Notes under the pieces: model-generated
The model's input: the letters and a program-made list of their open reading frames with translations, nothing else
The model's database searches: none
What the model was told of the DNA's origin: nothing
Assembly: GCF_000003815.2 (NCBI RefSeq)
Contig: NC_049997.1
Coordinates: forward strand, 13,270,261-13,330,260
Length of the DNA stretch: 60,000 nt
Origin: Branchiostoma floridae
Lineage: Eukaryota; Chordata; Leptocardii; Amphioxiformes; Branchiostomatidae
Direction: 5' to 3'
Program-made: the position numbers and the translations under genes
Part shown: piece by piece, positions 37,101 to 49,100 of the stretch
Position numbering within the stretch: position 1 is the stretch's first letter
Layout of the letters: every line of letters begins with the position of its first letter

Positions 37101-40100
37101 AAATATGATACATTATGAAGTTATGAACCATTGACTTTGAACGTTTCATCATACCTATAGCCAACGCCAGTATAAGTAACCTATGTTGAAAATATGACAT
37201 TTCAATTCGTGACATTGTTTGTCCACTTGCTGCCTTAGTCGTGTTTCTCTTCTAGAGTTTTGAATGTGATGAATGAAATGAGCAGGCAGCATATTGGTTA
37301 TACTATATGCGCTATATGTTATGACATTGGTAGAACTTACGTTGTCTGCATACCCCTATATCCAGGCCAATACGTTTGTATTACACAAGAAAGATCGTGT
37401 CATTTCTGATGCAAAATAATGTAGATAATTATTTTGAGAGTTTCATCATAATCTAGTTTTTGTAGCGTCTGTGTTCAACCTAGTCTTCAGAGAAACTTTC
37501 AGAGAAACTTCATTCCTTCGTTCGTTTACTCAATCTATTGAATAAGATGTAATGTCGACATACATTGTATTGATTGATTGATACACTAGAAAGTCACCAT
37601 ACATTGATACGTTGATTGATATATAATTGATTGATTCACAGGAACTGGACGATGCCTCTCTCGTCAGGCTTGACCTGGAGAGTAAGTTGGAGATCGCCAA
37701 GTCTGAGATCACCTTCCTCAATGAGTTCCACGAGCAGGTAGGAACTTCCTACGTAGTATGAACGTCAACATAACAGGGCGTCTTCATGACTTTATAAATT
37801 CTAGCGAATGATGTCGAGCTCCATCTAAAATTGTCTTCACTTCAGAACATGCTGCATTGTGAAAACCTAATTTTGTTTGACATGGTTTTTAAAACTGAAC
37901 AAGGATTATTCGTCATTTGTGCAATCACCGTAACAATGGTATGTTTTAAAGCTAAGCTGTGTTAACAGTGTAGAGTCTTGTCCCTTTTCCTTCTAAGATT
38001 TGAATGCCACAATATGGATATTTCGATATGTTATTTACGAGATATATCAACAACATTGTACAGGATCGTAGGTATTTTGTCTTCTTAGATTTCATAGAAC
38101 ATTTCTACAGGATTTCTTTATAGCCAATCCTATATAGAAGTTGTATACGCAAAGACTCCTTATCTTTTGCTATGTAACATCTTATCTATCTTTGTCTATC
38201 TTTCTCCTCAGCAAATCCGGGAGCTTCAGGAGCAGCTCGCCCAGCTGCGGAGCGCGCGCGGAGGCGGTGGAGGCGGCGGCGGCCAGCTGGCCCTCACAGG
38301 GGGAGGCGGCGGCGGAGGCTTCGACTACGCCGACCTGCTGGAGACCATGCGGCAGGAGTACGAGGCTCTGATGGCCAAGAACAAGGAGGATGCCGAGAGA
38401 TATGCTCAGAGCCAGGTCAGTAGATTGAACAAGTCACATATCGCACGTTGAATAAGATGTCGAGAAGAGTAGTAGCAAAAAGCCATGATGGCCAAGAACA
38501 AGGAGGATGCCGAGATATATGCTCAGAGTCAGGTCAGTAGATTGAACAAGTCTCAAGCGTCACACATCTGCACGTTATATGAACCATCGATATGGGTAGT
38601 GGCAAAAAGCTATGAGTAGTGGCCAAGAACATGGTCGATGACAAGAGTCGGCAGGCTCAGAGCCAAGCTACTACATTGGCCAAGCCAGTGGCCTCGAGAC
38701 CTTCAGTGTAGGCCTCAAGACGTCAACAACATATCAATGACAGTAAGGGTAACAGACTTTAATGGTGAATAAAAAGGCTGACACTAATCTCCCAGCAGAT
38801 CCTACGGTAGCATAAGATAGTATCAAAAGCTGGCAAAGGAGTGTAGTTTGCCTTGGAGTGTGCATTGGCTACCGCTATCATCAGACACAGAGGCACAGAC
38901 ACACACAAACATACACAATTATGATAGTAATGATAATGTCAATAATAGTAATGATAATCAAGGTTTGTTTTTATCAATACTAATAGTAATAATAACCACG
39001 GTGTGTGTGTGTGTGTGTGATCAGTATGCACGAATAGCAGATGTCGAACGTATTCCAATCTTCCATGTACAGATCCAGGAGGTGAAGAAGGGTGCAGGGG
39101 CGACCGACGCTGCCCTAAACATGTCCAAGCAGGAGTTGGGAGAGTACCGCTCCAAATGCCGCAATCTGGAGATGCAGATCGAACAGCTGAAGGCCAGGGT
39201 AAGAACATTTGATAAACCTGCCATGTTATAAATACATTTGTTTAGCCCCATTCTAGTTACGGCGGCCATTTTGGATTTTCCGAGGTCATTGCACCAAAAC
39301 GAGGCTAGCCTGGCCATACTTGAATGCATGTGTTAAACTACAATATATACATGTATACATGTAGGCCATCTTCAGTCGTAGTTTTGCCCTTCTAACTAGA
39401 AAATACTGCAAAACCTATGCCGTTAGCTATTTCAAAAGGTAAACTCAGATGAAAATACAGAATAATTTGTTGTGATTCTATTCTATGTTGATTGAAGGTC
39501 TCCAGATATAGTCTGACTGATTATTATCTGAACTTGTTTCCCAGATGTTATGATGTCTATCCCTGAATTCTATGTTACTCGCAGGTATACAGAAATAGTC
39601 TGAACACTATATGTACTTGTTTCCCAGATTGCCATGCTGGAGAAGCAAGCAGCGGAGGTTGAGGATCGTCACGAGCGCGAGATCGCCGGCAAGGACGAGA
39701 GGATCGCCAACTTCGAGGCCATGATCAACGAGCTGAAGTCCAAGCTGGGCGACAGTCTGAAGGAGTACCAGGACCTCATGACCGTCAAGCTGGCCCTCGA
39801 CATGGAGATCTCCGCCTACCGCAAGCTGCTGGACGGGTGAGTCCCGTAAAGTCACGTTCTTGTGTGCCACGTGATCACGACATCTCGCGAGAGTTCATGC
39901 GGTTGTCAGTTCCAATTATGAAAGTAAACAATTATGTTTACGTACTGCCTAATGATATTGGATCAAACCCTTTTAACGTAGAAATCTGAGTGTATTAATA
40001 TAACATATGTGGGGCCCATTCTCTTAACTTAATTTCACAGCTCTGAAAGCAAATAATAAACTGACAAAATTATTTGTTGTTTTTCAACAGTGTTGGTGAC

Positions 40101-43100
40101 TTTGACATTGCGGGTGGAGATTTCTCCTCTTCCTCTATGTCAATGTCGCAAACCACGCAGTCTTCGTCAGGTAAACATTGATTTGATTTTTAACGTGCGT
40201 AAGAGATAGCATTGTCTGTCTTTTTAGGGACTAAGATAAATGAATGTACAAAATATCTAAACATACTGTGGTAATGATAAAATTGTTCCTATCAGTTCTA
40301 CATATATGCACAATATTTGAACTAGTGTTCCAACTAACCGATTCGATAACCTACATACTTATCAATGAATAACACCAAAGACATAGCCAAGAAAACACTA
40401 ATTTCACTTAATTATTATTGATAATCCTATTAACCTGCTTTGGTAACCTCAGGATTCGGTGCCGGGGGTGGTGCCGGGGGTGGTGCCCGTGGGGGTGCCG
40501 GAGGTGCCGGTAAGTAAGATCTAACAACCCCGTCATTCCTTCACGTAAGGCCAAGTTGTTTTGATTATATGGATGACATCCGCGCGCGCATCAATTTTCG
40601 GCCGTTTCAAGAAAATTCGACCATGATGTGAATCCTACAAAGTAGATGTAAAATGGGCACAAATTTGCCGTCTTTTGGAGTAAAAATATCGGAAAATAAA
40701 GATAAACGGATACTTATGGCATACAGTGCTAAAGTAGAAAAAAATGATGTAACAGAACAGAAATGAAGAGGCAATTGTTCGGATACAATACAGTGTGCTT
40801 AGTCACTTGTTCAACCTTCATGACCACATAGATCATCATTTCGCAGTTTTGGGGTTCGAATTCCCAGAGGACGTTATCCAGATTTGATTTAATCAACATG
40901 GCCTTAACAATGTCATAGTCTCTTAAACTAAGATCGCACTGTCTACTTACCAATAATTTGTTAATGAAAACGTTATAACTAATGAAATGAAAACATTATA
41001 AGATAATTAACCAGATAGACGTTTTTACTAATACATTAATACCCACTTTAATAAACATCAGGAGGCGGATTCGGTGCTGGTGGCGCTGGCGGCGCCGGTG
41101 GTGCCGGTGGTAAGTATCATACTAACCAATCAGGTGCTCTATAGATTCATGTAGTGAGGTGTGGTTATCTGAGTCTATATGTAAATGATGTGTGTCACGT
41201 GACATTGAAATCTCACGAGAGTTTGTGTTATTAGTGTCGGTTTCATCTTCGAGCTCCTCGGTCGCTGTTGGTGCCTCGCGTGGTGCCGCTAGTGCCGCAA
41301 GTGTGTCTGGTAAGACTTAAAGTTGTACTTAAGACAAAAATAAGAAAGGAAAAGGATAAAGAAGGAAAAGTACATAAATGAGTATAAAGAAAGTGAACAT
41401 TAAAGGGAAGAAAATGAAAGGAAACATCATAACAACAAGATGTATGTAGATCGAGCCTTGTGGGTTCCATGGACCAGATTCCAGTTACAAGCATTTAACC
41501 GACGTGTCTCCTTGGGAAAATTTGCGCAAATGCACACTATTAAGATTCCTATAAATGGCCATCTATTGTGTATCAATAGCAAATGATGTTGTTCATAAAG
41601 CAAGCAAACAAAAAGGCAATATTTTCCACTTAGCGTGCATAATAATCTAGCACTTAAGCAAATACAACCTGACACCATGTATGCCTTAAAGCTTTGATTC
41701 TTTTAAGAAGTTGGTTAATGTTGATCCCTCTAAGAATGTAGCTTGTGTGGTTCGGATCTTAATTTTTCTTGTCGTTTTCAAAGGTGGAGGCGCGAGCTCA
41801 AAGGAGTTGGATGACTTGAGGGCTAAAGTAAGTAACAAATTCAACACATATTTTCATAATTTCATAACCGATCATGTCTGTCACAGTTAATCATCAATTG
41901 ATGTTTCAACAACCTAGTCCTTAGAGAGAAGGGTTGTTGAATAATAGATGTCGATACTTTAACTGCACGAAACGGGTTGGACGTTCTAGACTATTGATGG
42001 TGCCACTCACACTGCATTAACTTCCTAATTTGCATTTTTCGCCTCAGCTGAAGGCGATGGAGGCAGAGAAATCCAAGATGGCGGGTGAACTGAAGTCTGC
42101 TCAACAAAAGGTAAGCATGTTCTCTAGTTAACTACACTGCTTTCTATTACGTCATCCTTTGTGTCGTGGAGGTGTGATGACGTCGTGGTCACCAAACAAA
42201 ATGGCGGCCACTGGAAAGCTTGTAAAATCAAATGTCATATGTTTCGTTTTGTCAGTACTACGTGTATGTTCTAATTATTCATGCTCAATTGATCTCAGTA
42301 TATCAATATGTGTTGGAAGAACACACATATGTAATTTTCGCAAGGCTATGAAATTGGTGCAACAAGCTATCTTACAAATATCAACATCAACTTATGTGTT
42401 GCTTGTTTCTCTGCTTTCTTTGACTGTTAAGAATTTTCAGTAATAGAATATGCTCTCTTTCCCTTTCGCAAACCGAAGAACAAGAGACAGGTAATTCGAC
42501 GCAATTGGATGATCACTGATATCACCTACTTGTGCAATGCACCATCATTTTACATATATGATATCATATCACACCTACTGCACAGGCAAATACTCACTGT
42601 TGGTGTTTAAAACACAACATAATCTACCTAATGATAACGCAACGATCATATTTCATACGATGCATGTAAAAAGTGATTCTAACATATATACAGGAAACGT
42701 TATGTGGTGTATATATGGTTGCCGTATCTTAAGTACATAGGCAATGTTTTATGTTTGCTAGACGCAGGCATTTATGTTAGTATCATAATTGAGAAGTATA
42801 CACGCATATGCTGAGTGTTATTGTTATTAATTATTCACCAGAGCTCGGCCGCTGCCGCGAGCTCGCAACAGACCACCAAACTGGAGGGCGAACTGAGGGG
42901 GAAGGACAAGGAGATCGGTGACCTGCGAGGTACGAAAACTTTAGATATGCATAGAATTGGATGTTTAAGCACACCTTATAGCGTGCGTAAAGTTCCTGTG
43001 TCTTCTTTCGAGGGAAAAATGGGTCCAGACACGTGGCTTTCGACGGGGTTACTCACTCGCACGTTCGCTCAGTCAGTCAGTCAGTCACGTAGTCAGTCAG

Positions 43101-46100
43101 TCAGTCAGTCAGTTATTAAGTCAGTCAGCAAGTCACATCTTGCAGCAGCTCTCACTTTTATGTATTTTCTACTATTTATGTAAAGTTGTATATATAGACT
43201 AATTAGGACTTTACATGATGTCAACTGTATATATGTCTGACCCTTGCCTCTTCCCTTATGACTTTAATGAAAAGTGACCTGCAGGCCGATTTGAGCTTTC
43301 ATGAATATAAGCAAAGATTAAAACAAACAAACAAATATTTGAAAATGTGACTTACAGCTGAGCTGGACAAACTGCGAGCACAGCTGCAAAATGCGTCCCA
43401 GCAGCAGAGCGCCGCCATGGAGGCACAGGTCGGCAAGCTGGAGGGCGAGCTGGGGTCTCTACGGGGCGAGCTGTCAGCCAAGGCTAAGGAATACCAGGTA
43501 CGTCATACACATGATCTATATACCAGTAAACCCGCAGTAAACCCTTGTCTCTCCTCAACCCCCACCCTAACGTAGAGACTAGCTATAATCAGGAACGAAT
43601 TTGGAATATCAAGGGAGAGATTCTGGCTTATAATGTCACAGTAGTAGGTAGATATGATACTTCATATTTAGCTGAGACAACAATGAATTAGATGCGATGT
43701 ATGACGAATAAATAAGAGAATTTGCAAGGGCTTACCTTGGCAAACCAAGTTACAGGCGACCATCTTCGAACCGTGACCTCTGACCCTTGTAGGACATGGA
43801 GTAAAACTAGTCGCTACATTCGCATATTGAACCCACCGGTATTTACACTTTAGACTGACATTCCTAGGTCCAGCATATATTTCAAACTTAAAGAAACTAC
43901 ACTTTTTCCCCTTGCCAACCCTTGGCAGCTGTTCATCAAGGTACAAGTCTTGGTCTACCAGACTAGTGCTTACCATTGCTTTTAATCTATGGCATGCTTA
44001 CTTAGAAGCTAACAAGCATGTTAACCTGTAGGAAGCTATGATAATGTTGCTTGATGATTTCATTATCATCCCTACACCTGCGTATGAAAATTCAACTATG
44101 CGATTTTAATTCACCACACATGCTATATATAGCTAGCATTCCTATACAAAAGTTGCTATGTGCTGTGTTATATATCATGTTGTGCATCATATATATACAG
44201 CTCACATTTTTGTTACAAGCAAAGATTTTGCTTTTGAAGGAAAAGTTCCTCTGCACTGATTTTTTTTCATTCGCTTATTTCCGTTATTGTTTAATTGATG
44301 GCTAAAGAAGGTTTCGCTTTTTGGGCTAGTTCTCAATTAAACGATGTATATCGCGCACATAAACATGATTGGCATTATTCCATACCACAGGATCTGCTGA
44401 ATGCTAAGCTGATGTTAGAGAAGACTCTTCGTGAAGCTGAAGACAGGCACAGGATGGAGCTACAGGCCCGGGATGACGCACTGCGTGACGTAAGCATCTT
44501 CTGTGTACACGTAGTTCTTTGGCTAACGACCTTGCCTCGCTCTGGATGTAATGTACGGGAGTTAGTATCCCGGATGTTGTCGCTCATCCAAGTTGCACGG
44601 TATTTGAAAGGGTCCTTAGAATGGAACGTAGAAGTCGTAGTCCACTGTTCGTTGTTCTTGTCAAGAAAAACTTGAAAAGTTCCCAGATGCAATATAAAAC
44701 TGTAAATACTGTACAGGTTATTGAATTTGTAAGAAATTGTCATCCATGGTATGGTTAAGTTGCAAATAATGTCTTTATTCCCCCCATTGCTTACCGGAGT
44801 ACTCGAGAAAGGTAATTTGTATTGGCTTGTTTTTGATGGCATGATTGTGTCTACAGAATCACAGAATACCCATCATTGCTTGCATTCCAGGATAGGTATA
44901 TAAACTACGCGGTATGAAAGTCCAAGCCCTCACTATCTTTAGCCCTTTCCAAAAGTTTCTTTGATAGTTCCAAAACATGCGTTGATAAAGAAGTAACATT
45001 CTTTCTCAAAATTATGATGACATAGACCATACAAATCCAATGTTGCTCCCTAAAGTTTTTCATACAGGTAAATATTGGTACATATGCTATTACAGGCGTT
45101 GTATTCATTTGTCGTTTCTTATCATATCATATCATATCATATCATATCATGCCACATCACATCACATCACATCATATCATATCATATCATATCATATCAT
45201 ATCATATAAATGTCGTTGGATAAGAAGAAGTAATTTGCCTATAAGGCCCGCTTCTAAAAACTTGTGTCCAGGGTTTGTAAACGGAGTCTATAATGAGAGT
45301 GTATGTTGGGTTAGGCGTGTACTCCATCCCCTTCCAGTGATTGCCCAGCTTTGACATGAAGGCGTCGACAGATTCGGCAGCTACAACATCTTTGTCAGGT
45401 GTTGATTGACCCGATGCTGATGCTTCTCTTCCTTGTTTCAGCTGGAGAGGGAGAAGAACGAGCAGATCGCCCGACTGGAGCTGGACCTGAGGGAGCTCCG
45501 TGCGGAGATGGACGCCAAACTGGCCAACTACAACGACCTGATGAACGCCAAGCTGGCGCTGGAGAAGACGCTGAGGGAGACAGAGGACAGGTGGGCAATG
45601 CAGATCCAACTGTACGTTACTTAAGGAATGAAGATCTTGGTTGTACATTTTACTTGCACCACTAGATTGAATGTAGATCACAACTTATGCATGTCTGCAC
45701 ACATTGAGTTCCCCGCGATAAACATAGCATCAAAACATAAGAGTAGATGCTGTTGAGTGTGTGGTTGTCTCACTAGCTGCAAAAACACGGTATAATTGGC
45801 ACTATGCGGACACTGTTACAGTAGTTTTTTCTTACTTTTCTGTAGTGTTTGGCACACTTGAAAATTGTTTGTAAATCATTATGAACTGCCTGCGCACTGT
45901 AATAGTCACATCCTCCCTGGCCCATGATCACAAGTGTTGTAGTCCCTGCAGATGTCTTTGTTAACACACTTGAGCTGAACTGTCATCTATGTATTAGCCT
46001 AGCTACCAGCCTTTTCAGGCTCGCGCCCGCTGCAGAGTTTGTCACTTTTAACTTTGCACATGGTGTGAGCGTAGCACGGCTGGTATCCAGGCTGTGACCT

Positions 46101-49100
46101 TACTGCGTGTACTTAAAATTGAAAATGCATTCGGTTTTGTACTACTGGCTTCTCCTGGAGTTGACCACAACCCGCGAAGCCCTTAGGAGGACGCTATTTT
46201 CCACGGAGCAAAGGTAACGTCACAAAGGGTGACAACATATCAACTCTTCGTTATCTAACACACAAGAGACTAGAATTACGAAATCTAGGAATGTAAACTC
46301 ACCTACACACTTTCTATAGATGGTATGGACACAAAGGTAGTTAATTTTCCAAAGCAAATAGAAGCTTCCCAGAGCAGAAGGGTCTTTAGATTGATCATGT
46401 GTGACGACTAGCACGTGATCTGAATCTTCTGTGTGTAGTCAAGACCTCGAGGCGGTCATTTGTTAACATAAGTCAGACAGAAAAGCGTACTGCTGACACC
46501 AGTGCTTTATTCAGACACCATCGGTCTTTTTCTTGTCACACTGGACAACAAAAAGGAATGGGGGAATCCTCCGCGAGCCTTTGACATTTGTTCTAAAGAG
46601 GCAGCAAGCCATTCATGATTCACTGACGTATGGTTATGTATTTGAAATATATTAAGACTATGACACAGCAAGGTTACAAATATCCTAGCGAAAACGTGAA
46701 ATAATCTAGGATATGCAGTCTTGGTTTCAAAGTTATAAGTAGGGCAATGCAAGTTTGGAGGGAGGGTTCTAATGTACTGCATTCAAGTATGAAAAGCTAA
46801 CTTACTACATTGTATTTTATATTGTACACGCATGTAAGAGAGCTGGTTTAGACGAAGGGTATACGTGTATTATGTGTCTTTTGAAAACATTTGAAGTATT
46901 GCATGTCCACAGATATAGGTCCTTCGTGTATTACTTAGGCATTCCTCTAGTTGGTCTTGTCAATGCTGTTTTGAGAGATGGCTCCATGACCTTACGCTGC
47001 ACACAGTTCTGGGGTCAAACTTTCTCTTTTTGAGTTTTCGAAATGTTAAATAAGACAAACGTCCAGACAAAACTGAAGTGAAGCCATCGATTGTTGACTA
47101 TCTTGGCTGTCTGACAGAAGGGCAAGATCAGCCGAAGCCTCATTTGTAATGGCGATGTCTGGAACAGTTGGGCCAGTCACCGGAGTCCAGTCAGACGTGA
47201 CCTAGAAAACGTAGCCGATGTGTTATGCATGCAGCAAACGGAGAGCACCGCCACTTTCTTCCAGGGTAGTCTATGCCGGTCGCCACAATGCCATTTGATG
47301 CGGTACATTATTCAAACGCCCCGTAAAAAGAAAAGCCTTTGGAGAGTTTTCGGCTTCTTAGTGTTAGGTTGTGACTTTGCAAAGTCACCATGGCATCAGA
47401 CAGTGCCTTGTCTGAGAGCTTGGAAGAAAGCACAAGCGAAAAGCAAGAGGATATACCAGAGAAGACGCCGGAAGACATCGCTAGTAAAAAGCAAGAGGCT
47501 ACATCAGAGAACGCTTCGGATGAAAACACCAGTGAGAATCAAGAAGTCGTACCAGAGAAGGTTTCAGAAGAGAGTGTCGAGACAGAGGTTAAGCTAGAAA
47601 AGGCATCAGAGGGTAATGAGACAGAGGCTACCGCGAACTCAGACGAGATCGTAGAAAACGGGAACGCCCCAGGCGGGGATGTGAACGGGAACAGCGGGCT
47701 CTCTGGACCGTCTACACCCGATGCTATTTCTAACGACGCGGAAGGCGACCCCGACGAAATCATCCGAGAATGTCCCAACTGCAAAACGTACTTGTACAGT
47801 TCCTGTGTGTCACAAATTTCCGAGTATCCTGTAGCTATCATAGTGTCGGTCTATAGATGCTGTTGAAGAAGAAATAATGTTTGCTTTCAAGTGTGTACGC
47901 ACTTTGAACAGTGTTGTACATAGTTGTAGTCTATCTATAGGCATCTAAGTGTTTTCTTCTCTTACTGTAGGTACCAGAACGAGCTGCGGGACTCCAAGGC
48001 CATGATATCGCAGCTGGAAGTCCAGGCGAGCGGCGCGTCTGCGGCGGCGGACCTGGAGGCCCAGCTGGCCCGCCTGCGTGCAGAGTTCGATGCCTGCAAG
48101 TCGGAGCGCGACCAGTGCTTCATGGACCGCGACAGCCTGCGGGCCCAGTAAGTATCTACTAAAATCATTCTTACGCATGTACATTGAAACCTTTGCCTGT
48201 GTCCAACTCTACATTGACATACAGCCAAATCCTTATTGGGTGTTCACCTCTGTTAATGGATCAACTGGTCATTGTAACCACTCATCAAAAATCATGTCTA
48301 TGGTGTGTTCATCTGTACCATTTGGGCTTGAGTGGTCACTTTAGACAGGGTTGACTGTACATAGATTTTGTATTTGAAGTAAAAGCAGTAANNNNNNNNN
48401 NNNNNNNNNNNNNNNNNNNNNNNNNNNNNNNNNNNNNNNNNNNNNNNNNNNNNNNNNNNNNNNNNNNNNNNNNNNNNNNNNNNNNNNNNNNGGTTAAATA
48501 AAGAATAAGCAAACAAAGTACATGAGGATTTTAGGGGGGTTCGTTTGAACATTTGTTTTTGGGGGAAAACTTTGTTTCGGTAAAGTTCTGATGATTGTTA
48601 TTCTGTGTTGCTTTTAGGGTTGATGCCGCAGCAGCTGGTGCTGGTAAGAGTTTTGAAACTGTTGTCTTACTTATCACTAATGTTCCTCATTTTTGGTTAG
48701 CTAACCGAACACTTATAACATTACCATGCTGTGAATTAACATAAGTAAATAAGAAGAATGATCAACTTATCGCCTTGATTGTATTTGGAAATACGTAATG
48801 TAAATCGTATGTGGACTAGCATGGATCATATTTTATGAATATTACATGATTGTCCATATTTCCCCGCTGCAATACAAGGAAGGAGATACACTAGTACGTA
48901 ATTTGGGTACTAAAATTGTAATCTTCTTCTCTTTCTTCATGTCATGTAATATCATCGCACGAAATGCATGCTTGAGTGCTCTTCGACCAATGCATTTGCG
49001 TGGCAATACCTTCACACAGTTTGTGTTAAAGTGCACTGTGTCTTTCTGCTTTGCTTTTAAGACATTTGTCTTTAAGCAATAGCATGTCTTCGTTTTAAGT

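Noticed and set aside
42468-42500. 12-bp micro-exon (Asn-Lys-Arg-Gln) in gene 3
   Set aside because: A donor-like GTAATT exists, but the acceptor CCGAAG is poor and the flanking exons already join in frame.
43070-43130. CRISPR-like array of short repeats
   Set aside because: It is a simple AGTC microsatellite with no spacers; nothing prokaryotic occurs in the window.
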